Assembly (NCBI GenBank): GCA_947176355.1
Contig: CAMWQY010000092.1
Span: 1-9,107, forward strand
DNA: 9,107 nucleotides
Source of the DNA: an uncultured Porphyromonadaceae bacterium
GTDB lineage: Bacteria > Bacteroidota > Bacteroidia > Bacteroidales > Muribaculaceae
Direction of reading: 5' to 3'
Within the stretch, counting starts at the first letter, position 1. The number at the start of each line of letters is the position of its first letter. The translations under genes were made by a program, and so were the position numbers. The notes under the pieces are model-generated. The model saw only the letters and a list, made by a program, of their open reading frames with translations. It made no database searches and was not told the DNA's origin. Below, piece after piece: positions 1-6,022 of this stretch.

Positions 1-90
1 AGGAGGAATGACACCGGGTGTTGGGAGGTTCATTTACATGTGAAAGGCGTTTACTTGTATAGATATGACGTTACTCGTTCTACGAAGTGA
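1..90 (+). CDS. Possible C-terminal tail of an upstream gene
   Basis: Frame 1 is open from the window edge to a TGA at 88-90, giving 29 residues rich in Val, Tyr, His and Arg (for example HLHVKGVYLYRYDV). No family is recognisable. An open run this short is expected by chance fairly often, so this is only a candidate partial gene. A hairpin (69-92) overlaps its end. The alternating hydrophobic pattern would suit a final beta-strand, but that is inference. The minus strand of 1-157 shows no convincing gene either. Confidence 0.2.
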   Translation, partial: RRNDTGCWEVHLHVKGVYLYRYDVTRSTK

Positions 91-92
91 CG
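69..92. repeat. Imperfect hairpin before the envelope operon
   Basis: The arm CGTTACTCGT (69-78) pairs with ACGAAGTGACG (82-92) around a TCT loop. This gives ten base pairs with one bulged A and one G-T pair. No T-run follows it, so it is not a classical terminator. It could be an RNA structure at the end of the upstream unit or in the leader of the operon. Confidence 0.35.
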
Positions 93-96
93 GCAG

Positions 97-140
97 GCAC
101 AGATTAGCAGCACGGGTAGCGTTATGGATCTGCGCTTTTT
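97..140 (+). terminator. Weak rho-independent terminator-like stem
   Basis: GCACAGAT (97-104) pairs with ATCTGCGC (128-135) with one mismatch, and TTTTT follows at 136-140. The loop is long (23 bases), so the structure is weak. If real, it would separate the upstream transcription unit from the gene starting at 203. No good TAnnTTTG promoter box was found between it and that gene. Confidence 0.28.
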
Positions 141-202
141 GTCATTATTAAAATGTTATGAGTAATATAAATGATAGAAAAGATCACCAAACGTTGAGAT
201 AT

Positions 203-2251
203 ATGAAAGTACGTATTCTATTTGTGCTTTTTTGTATATTATATTCTATAATGTGTTATGGGCAAAATATGTCAATTGCGTCATTTAAAATGGATGAAGC
301 AGACCAGACTGCAAATGTTAGCCCAACTATGCGTACAGATATAAATGGAGAGAAGTGCGCCCTTATTAAAATAGCAACCACTCAAAAGAACTTCAGTTTT
401 GATGTTGGCTCACTCGGCATAACACATACCGAGTGGCAAAATTCAGAACACCCAGGTGAAATATGGCTGTACGTTCCGAATGGAGTTATGAAAATTAGTA
501 TTCAGCACCCTCAGTTCGGTTCAATAAAAGATTATGATTTAGGAGGACGCTTGAAGAAAGGACGTACCTATGTTATGGACTTGACCTCTGATCAAGTCAA
601 TACTCTTGTCGTGGATTACGACAATTCACAAGTATTAGATGTGGATGTGACCCCTCATGATGCAGATTTATATATTAACGGGCTAAAACAGACGTTGGAT
701 ATTAATGGTCGGACATCAATAACATTGCCCTTTGGTACTCATAATTATCGTGTTATTGCGAATAATTATCATCCTGAAGAATCACAAGTCATTATCAATG
801 ATAAAGAGAATAAACAAAATCTTTCAATTCGTCTGAAACAAGCCTTTGGATATTTGAATGTTAACGCCACTCCTGAATCCAAAGGAGGGGAACTATTCAT
901 TGATGATGACAGTGTGGGAGCTTTGCCTGTTTATCAGTTTCCATTAAAGAGCGGTATTCACCAGTTGTCTGTCTCTCAAAAGTTATACCTTCCGTATATA
1001 GAAAAAGTAGCAATGACAGATAGCGCTACAGTAACCATTACTCCAATATTGAAGCCTAACTATGCAGAATATGAGATATGGGTGGACGGGGATAAAGATG
1101 CTCAAATATACGATAATGGCGAACTGATAGGAACAGGGCATTGGAAAGGAAAACTCGAAGCAGGGGAACACTTCATTGAAGCTAAGAAAATAAGCCACAC
1201 TACAATTACGCAAAAAGTAAACGTTGTAAAGGATGTGCCTCGGAAGGTTACATTGTCGAAGCCTATGCCTATCTACGGAACATTGGAAATAAAGACTCAA
1301 CCCAGCAATGCGGAAGTATATATCGACGGAAATTCTAAAGCCGCAGGTGTAACCGATTTTATCAATAGTCGTCTCTTAATTGGTCCCCACCACGTTAAAA
1401 TTATTTTACCTGGTCATAAAATAGAGGAATTTGACATAGATATAAAAGAGGGACAGACAGAACGAATAAATCAGGTTCTTACTGATTTTTGCGATGCCAC
1501 GATTTATTCAACCCCCTCGGCATATATATCAATCGATGGAAAAGCGGAAGGAAAAACTCCGCTACATATAAATCGTGTGGCAGGAAACTACCAAGTTACA
1601 CTAAGTGCTCATGGATATTCCACATTCTCAAAAAAGTTGCGCTTAGATGGTAACACAAAGGATATGACAATAAAGCTACATAGAAACTATACTCGGCCAA
1701 ATGAGTATTATATGCAGATCGGTTGTAATATTGGTGGCATAACGGCTCTTAACTTAGGCATGGGAGGGTTTATCCATAATTTTAATATCGAAGGTAATTA
1801 TCTTCTTGGATTGACCAATAGTGATAGGATTTACTGGAGCGATAAGTCGGGAGAATCGGTGCCGTTTACCGCTACTTATAAGCCATCAGGTGGCAATATT
1901 AAGGTAGGATATGGCATAAGACTCCATAGCCGTATTCGACTCACACCACAGGTTGGATGTCAATTCATCACTTTAAAAGAAACTGCTGAAGAAAGTTTCA
2001 TGTCTGATGATTACACTCAATGGTCTCAATATTATTTGGGCGCGGCTGATGGCTCGAAAGCTGCAAGTCTAACTGTCGGACTACGATGCAACCTTGCGTT
2101 AGCGCCATGGCTTGGGCTATCTGTTTCTCCCGAATATCTTCTTGGCGTTAGTAAATCGAATGGCTTCAAGGCTCTGTATGAAGTTTCTTCAAAAATCAAA
2201 GGCTATGCTGATGGGTTCAATTGTAATGTAAGTCTCAATATATTCTTCTGA
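203..2251 (+). CDS. Secreted PEGA-repeat protein with C-terminal outer-membrane beta-barrel
   Basis: Predicted envelope protein of 682 residues. Residues 1-21 form a signal peptide (MKVRILFVLFCILYSIMCYG, then Gln), suited to signal peptidase I. An N-terminal domain (about 22-140) contains a CALIKI strand and a GEIWLYVP motif, a form I associate with Bacteroidales PEGA proteins. About five PEGA-like beta modules follow at roughly 144-213, 217-285, 286-355, 357-427 and 430-496. The clearest carry TPSNAEVYIDG-like cores (here QPSNAEVYIDG and TPSAYISIDGKAEGKTP). Residues about 502-682 alternate polar and hydrophobic residues in amphipathic strands and end in NIFF, which fits a small outer-membrane barrel with a terminal aromatic. 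An in-frame ATG at 158 would add 15 hydrophilic residues ahead of the signal peptide, so I prefer 203. The next gene starts 2 bases after the stop. PEGA modules are often surface or cell-wall associated. The ligand is unknown. Confidence 0.82.
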   Translation: MKVRILFVLFCILYSIMCYGQNMSIASFKMDEADQTANVSPTMRTDINGEKCALIKIATTQKNFSFDVGSLGITHTEWQNSEHPGEIWLYVPNGVMKISIQHPQFGSIKDYDLGGRLKKGRTYVMDLTSDQVNTLVVDYDNSQVLDVDVTPHDADLYINGLKQTLDINGRTSITLPFGTHNYRVIANNYHPEESQVIINDKENKQNLSIRLKQAFGYLNVNATPESKGGELFIDDDSVGALPVYQFPLKSGIHQLSVSQKLYLPYIEKVAMTDSATVTITPILKPNYAEYEIWVDGDKDAQIYDNGELIGTGHWKGKLEAGEHFIEAKKISHTTITQKVNVVKDVPRKVTLSKPMPIYGTLEIKTQPSNAEVYIDGNSKAAGVTDFINSRLLIGPHHVKIILPGHKIEEFDIDIKEGQTERINQVLTDFCDATIYSTPSAYISIDGKAEGKTPLHINRVAGNYQVTLSAHGYSTFSKKLRLDGNTKDMTIKLHRNYTRPNEYYMQIGCNIGGITALNLGMGGFIHNFNIEGNYLLGLTNSDRIYWSDKSGESVPFTATYKPSGGNIKVGYGIRLHSRIRLTPQVGCQFITLKETAEESFMSDDYTQWSQYYLGAADGSKAASLTVGLRCNLALAPWLGLSVSPEYLLGVSKSNGFKALYEVSSKIKGYADGFNCNVSLNIFF

Positions 2252-2253
2252 CG

Positions 2254-4506
2254 ATGAAAAAGATTATACTATATATAACAACAGTAATAGTATTTCTCTA
2301 TTTTACAGGATGCCAAGATGACTTTGATCCAAATGGGAATCTTGAGCCATCATTATCGGCACATTGGTTAAGACCCTCTCAAACCAATTTCGAATATTAT
2401 CTACCTTCGGCTTTTTCAGAAACTTTCTCCATTGAAAGTTTCGAAACGCCGTGGAAGTTTTCAGATGTCGCGGATTGGATTTCGCTTACTCCATTATCCG
2501 GTAATGCCTCTGCTTCGGTTACATTAAATGCTCAGGCGAATAATAATGCTGATAATGCTCGTACTGCTATATTCTATCTACAATCGAATGATCCTGATTG
2601 GAATTATAGCCGAGCTATGTCTGTCTCTCAAGCGAAAGCCGCGCCAACTCTTTCTGTAGATGAAACATCCTTATCTTTCGGTGGCAATGCGTCTCAGCAA
2701 AAGGCAAACATAATCGCAAACTGTACATGGTCTGCTTCATGTTCTGACTCTTGGGTTACACTCTCTCCAGATGTAGCCTCAGGAACCCTTATCATCTCGG
2801 TTTCAGCAAATCCTCAGAGTACATATAGGAGCAGCACCATCTATATATCGTATGGTAGTGGCAAATCTACTTCCATAAGAATTACTCAATCTCCTGCTAA
2901 CATCACTTCCTCAGTGTACACTTTGCAGTATGAAAATGTTGCTTCTAAATACGATGTAACTATCGAATCTGAAGAGGATTGGACCTCAACAGTCTCTGAT
3001 AGTTGGATTATTGTCAAGCCTGATAATGGGAAAGCAGGTAAGACATCAGTATCAATTGAAGTTACACCAAACACTTCAATTTCATCTCGTAACGGATATG
3101 TTTCCATCAAAATCGGAACAACGGAACGTCTTCAAATTGCCATTCAGCAAAAAGGCATTTATATCGATGCTGACGAGGATCTTATATTTTCATCTATCGA
3201 AGAATCAAAGAAACTTTCAATCCGTAGTAATACCGGTTGGATTGTAACCAGTAAACCCAACTGGATAACTCTATCTAAGGAAACAGGTGACGGCAACAGC
3301 GAAATCACGGTTACATCATCGGAAAATCCCAACACAACATCACGTACAGGCGAAATTGTACTCGGTCAAGTAGGACTTACTTTAGAATGCAGAGTTAAAG
3401 TAACTCAGTTAGGAAAGACTCTTTCAACAGATGTAACTTTGCTTGAGTTTTCCGATAAGGCAAGTCAGATGACTTTCAATCTTGTTTCGGATGCCGTATG
3501 GACTTCGACTCAAACCGCTCAGTGGTTTACCACTACACCGACATCAGGACGTGGCAACGCGACCATTATGGTTGCAGCTGAGGATAACAACACGACCGAA
3601 GAACGTACCGGTACAATCAACTATGCTTATGTCGATAAGACTACATACGTCAACGTTCATCAGTTAGCCAAATACATGACGATCGATAACCAATCTTTTG
3701 AGTTTGACTCAAAGGGAGGGTCTCATACGATTGAACTTTCAACTAACGAAGAATGGACTGCGGAGATTGAGCATAATGTTTCTTGGCTTAAACTTTCCAA
3801 ATCTTCAGGTTCAGGTAATGCTGTAATAACGCTTACTGCAGAAGATAATGCCTCTGTTAATACTCGCTCGACAACAGTGATTATAAATACTAAGCATGCT
3901 CAAAGTATACGAATTCTTGTTTCTCAGAAACCAAGACACTTGTCAGTCTCGACATCAAGTATATTGTTTTTTGCAAATGGAGGTACATCCGAGACCGTTT
4001 CAATTGATACGGACGGAACATATAATATTAAATCAGATGCTTCATGGTTTACCGTAAATGAAGGAGAGGGAAATACATTTACTGTGTATGCGACAAAAAA
4101 TTCATCTGATGAAATGCGGCGTGGTAAAATTATAATTTCGCTCATTGACTTAAAAGAAGGCACACTGACTTTAGAACTTACTGTTTCGCAAGCAGGAGAG
4201 GGTAGTTCATTTATAATAAACGGGTATCCAGAAGATCAAAACTGGAATTATGTTGGCGGAGGTTCATTGTCTGTTACCATCGACGGTTATACCTCCGATA
4301 AAAACTGGGACGAATCTTTTGGTGGAACACTTAACGTTAAGGTTACCGGATTCAGTTCCGACCAAGATTGGAATATTAATGACCATTCAAATTGCCGAGT
4401 TTCTATCAATGCCTATGGTGCGGATTCGGATTGGAACAACGTATCTAAGTCTACTGGTAATTTTACAAGTATTTCGTATAAATCTGAGTCAAATTGGAAT
4501 GAATAA
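2254..4506 (+). CDS. Surface lipoprotein with seven BACON domains and a 21-residue C-terminal repeat
   Basis: A 750-residue lipoprotein. The signal peptide ends YFTGC, with the lipidated cysteine at residue 20, followed directly by QDD. That acidic stretch resembles the lipoprotein export signal of surface-exposed Bacteroidetes lipoproteins. Seven consecutive BACON-type beta-sandwich modules of about 85-88 residues follow. Each has a W-(I/V/F/L)-x-(L/V/T) core (Trp 75, 167, 251, 337, 424, 511, 598), a following glycine-containing turn in most (SGRGN, SGSGN), and an ending strand with a Gln near its end (126, 212, 298, 385, 470, 558, 646). The tail from residue 650 is a separate exact-period repeat. 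BACON domains are known from Bacteroidetes surface proteins and are proposed to bind carbohydrate or mucin, or to act as spacers. No catalytic domain is present, so this is probably a rod-like display or adhesion protein. It starts 2 bases after the PEGA gene, consistent with co-transcription. Confidence 0.88.
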   Translation: MKKIILYITTVIVFLYFTGCQDDFDPNGNLEPSLSAHWLRPSQTNFEYYLPSAFSETFSIESFETPWKFSDVADWISLTPLSGNASASVTLNAQANNNADNARTAIFYLQSNDPDWNYSRAMSVSQAKAAPTLSVDETSLSFGGNASQQKANIIANCTWSASCSDSWVTLSPDVASGTLIISVSANPQSTYRSSTIYISYGSGKSTSIRITQSPANITSSVYTLQYENVASKYDVTIESEEDWTSTVSDSWIIVKPDNGKAGKTSVSIEVTPNTSISSRNGYVSIKIGTTERLQIAIQQKGIYIDADEDLIFSSIEESKKLSIRSNTGWIVTSKPNWITLSKETGDGNSEITVTSSENPNTTSRTGEIVLGQVGLTLECRVKVTQLGKTLSTDVTLLEFSDKASQMTFNLVSDAVWTSTQTAQWFTTTPTSGRGNATIMVAAEDNNTTEERTGTINYAYVDKTTYVNVHQLAKYMTIDNQSFEFDSKGGSHTIELSTNEEWTAEIEHNVSWLKLSKSSGSGNAVITLTAEDNASVNTRSTTVIINTKHAQSIRILVSQKPRHLSVSTSSILFFANGGTSETVSIDTDGTYNIKSDASWFTVNEGEGNTFTVYATKNSSDEMRRGKIIISLIDLKEGTLTLELTVSQAGEGSSFIINGYPEDQNWNYVGGGSLSVTIDGYTSDKNWDESFGGTLNVKVTGFSSDQDWNINDHSNCRVSINAYGADSDWNNVSKSTGNFTSISYKSESNWNE
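4201..4503 (+). repeat. Five 21-residue (63-bp) protein repeats at the C-terminus of the BACON protein
   Basis: Residues 650-750 are four full units of 21 residues plus a last one of 17, with no insertions or deletions. Trp lies at 664, 685, 706, 727 and 748. A Tyr or Phe lies six residues before each Trp (658, 679, 700, 721, 742), and Asp or Glu three before it (661, 682, 703, 724, 745). The core is G-(Y/F)-x-x-D-x-(N/D)-W-(N/D), preceded by a short alternating beta-strand (FIIN, VTID, VKVT, VSIN). The DNA of the units has diverged, so it is a repeat of structure rather than a recent duplication. Confidence 0.85.
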
Positions 4507-4523
4507 TATTAAACATAATAACA

Positions 4524-5876
4524 ATGGTAAACATTAACAAACTTACATGCAGTGTCCTCTGCTCGATCTGTATGTCCATATTTGTTGCTTGCTCCTCGCA
4601 AGATGACATTCTCAATTATATCCCAAAAGAGGAAGACGCTAGTCAACTGCGCACTTGCGAGTTAGTTCTCAATGTGACTAAGTCCGGGTTTAACGACGAG
4701 CCTCAAAGTCGCTCTGCATCAAGTTGGACTAATGGCGACAAAATATATCTCACGTTCACCGTTGGGGACGGTACCTCTTATGGTGATGCTGTTTACAACA
4801 ATGGATCGTGGACTGTAAACTACTATGGATCTCTCACAGAAGGAGCAACTACGAAATGTACTGCTGTCTATTTTGATAATCCCGAGTTTGAGAGCAGTTC
4901 TGTGGTAAAAATTACCGAGAACACCGGTATCTATGAGGACATCAATGGCTCATACGTTTTCAATGGTGGGACACTCTCTGTCACTGCAGATCTGAAGCCC
5001 AAGACCGGTCGAATCCGTTTCGCTGGTACAAATAATGATGAAATTACTCTTTACGGAATCTCTCACTATACTTCATACGATTGTTCAAACGGAAAGTTTA
5101 CCAACTCCAATGGAGCATTAAAAGCTAAAGTCTCATCTGGATATACTACCTATGTGTACGGATATTTCTCTGATTCCGAGCAACCGCGATTGAACGTTAT
5201 TACAGCAACTTCGGGTTATACACGCCTGCTATCAACTTCAATATACAAAGCAGGAGAAAGCGGTTATATGACTATCCCATCGGAGGACTCTCATAATGGA
5301 TGGCAAAACTCTGTAATATTCAAAGTAAATGGTGTGGAATTCACAATGATTCCTGTGGAATACACAAATGGTAATTTCCTTCTAGCAGAAACAGAAACAA
5401 CGGAACAATTGTATAATGCCATTACAGAAGATTTCGAAACAGCGAGTCTTTTGCCTAAGTATAATATTAGTTACAGCAGTTGGGAAACCTTTTTATCTAA
5501 GTTAAATGCCTTAACAGAGCTTAATTTTAGAATTCCAACTAAGGATGAATGGCAGTTCGCTTTCATTGGTGGTAATAAATCACAGGGATATACATATTCA
5601 GGAAGCAATATTATTTCAAATGTTGCGTGGTATCAAGGAAATTCACAGGGGAAACGACATAATGTAAAACAATTACAGCCAAATGAGTTGGGGTTTTACG
5701 ATATGAGTGGCAATGTGTACGAATTAGTTAAAATCGGAAATGAGACATCTTCTAGCTATTATAAGTGGTATGGTGGCTACTGGAATTCAAGTGAAGGCGA
5801 TTGTGTGAAGACAAGCTATCAAAATTATAATTATCCGGAATGGAGCGGATTGAGAATAGCATTATCAAAAAACTAA
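4524..5876 (+). CDS. Fimbrillin-like lipoprotein with degenerate FGE/SUMF1-type C-terminal domain
   Basis: A 450-residue lipoprotein. The signal peptide ends IFVAC (Cys 23), followed by SSQDD, again an export-signal-like acidic motif. Residues about 45-255 resemble the fimbrillin-like domain of Bacteroides lipoproteins, with SRSASSWTNGDKIYLTF matching the usual SRA-x-W-x-x-GD entry. Residues about 264-450 are an FGE/SUMF1-type (C-type-lectin-related) domain: FTMIPVE (273-279), RIPTKDEWQFA (336-346), a GFYDMSGNVYELV block (390-402) and a final GLRIA in place of GFRI. The RGGSW motif is reduced to YGGYW, and only one cysteine (427) lies where active enzymes have a cysteine pair, so formylglycine-generating activity is unlikely. 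A binding role is more plausible. By hand count, GC is about 43% over 4561-5280 but 35% over 5341-5880, suggesting the two halves have different histories. The gene starts 17 bases after the BACON gene. Confidence 0.85.
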   Translation: MVNINKLTCSVLCSICMSIFVACSSQDDILNYIPKEEDASQLRTCELVLNVTKSGFNDEPQSRSASSWTNGDKIYLTFTVGDGTSYGDAVYNNGSWTVNYYGSLTEGATTKCTAVYFDNPEFESSSVVKITENTGIYEDINGSYVFNGGTLSVTADLKPKTGRIRFAGTNNDEITLYGISHYTSYDCSNGKFTNSNGALKAKVSSGYTTYVYGYFSDSEQPRLNVITATSGYTRLLSTSIYKAGESGYMTIPSEDSHNGWQNSVIFKVNGVEFTMIPVEYTNGNFLLAETETTEQLYNAITEDFETASLLPKYNISYSSWETFLSKLNALTELNFRIPTKDEWQFAFIGGNKSQGYTYSGSNIISNVAWYQGNSQGKRHNVKQLQPNELGFYDMSGNVYELVKIGNETSSSYYKWYGGYWNSSEGDCVKTSYQNYNYPEWSGLRIALSKN

Positions 5877-5946
5877 ACTGTTGTTAGTAATGAGAAAATC
5901 ATCATTCTAATCCTTACCGATATTCTCTTGGAACCGGCAGTAGAAG

Positions 5947-6009
5947 ATGAAAACAAGTAGCTTCAAAAGGCTTTGTAAAAAAGTGTACAAAGCTAAGATG
6001 ATGAAGTAA
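5947..6009 (+). CDS. Possible 20-residue basic leader peptide
   Basis: ATG at 5947 opens a 20-codon frame, MKTSSFKRLCKKVYKAKMMK, ending at TAA 6007-6009, 13 bases before the next gene's ATG. Eight of the twenty residues are Lys or Arg. A purine-rich stretch (AGTAGAAG) precedes the start. The frame spans the hairpin at 5970-5993, so translation of the peptide would open it. This arrangement could act as a translational or attenuation leader for the gene at 6023, but the frame may be chance. Confidence 0.22.
   Translation: MKTSSFKRLCKKVYKAKMMK
5970..5993 (+). repeat. Perfect 8-bp hairpin in the gap before the LPP20-like gene
   Basis: GCTTTGTA (5970-5977) and TACAAAGC (5986-5993) are perfect reverse complements around an 8-base loop. 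A further G-T pair is possible outside. No T-run follows, so it is unlikely to terminate transcription fully. It sits in the 146-base gap between the fimbrillin-like gene and the next gene, where it could be an mRNA-stability or processing element. The rest of this gap shows no recognisable promoter. Confidence 0.45.
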
Positions 6010-6022
6010 AATTTGCTATCAA

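Noticed and set aside
158..202. Upstream in-frame ATG as start of the PEGA protein
   Set aside because: It would put 15 hydrophilic residues before a normal signal peptide that starts with Met-Lys at 203. Not excluded, only less likely.
983..1300. Antisense open frame of about 105 codons inside the PEGA gene
   Set aside because: It is opposite a well-supported repeat-domain gene and its peptide has no recognisable features. Similar antisense frames at 2886-3110, 3924-4163, 7189-7392 and 8233-8556 were rejected for the same reason.
4250..4537. Plus-strand frame overlapping the end of the BACON gene
   Set aside because: It lies out of frame over the regular 21-residue repeat, which is clearly the coded frame.
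6008..6015. AAAATTTG as a -7 promoter box for the LPP20-like gene
   Set aside because: It lacks the leading TA at the right spacing, and it would put the transcript start on the ATG itself.
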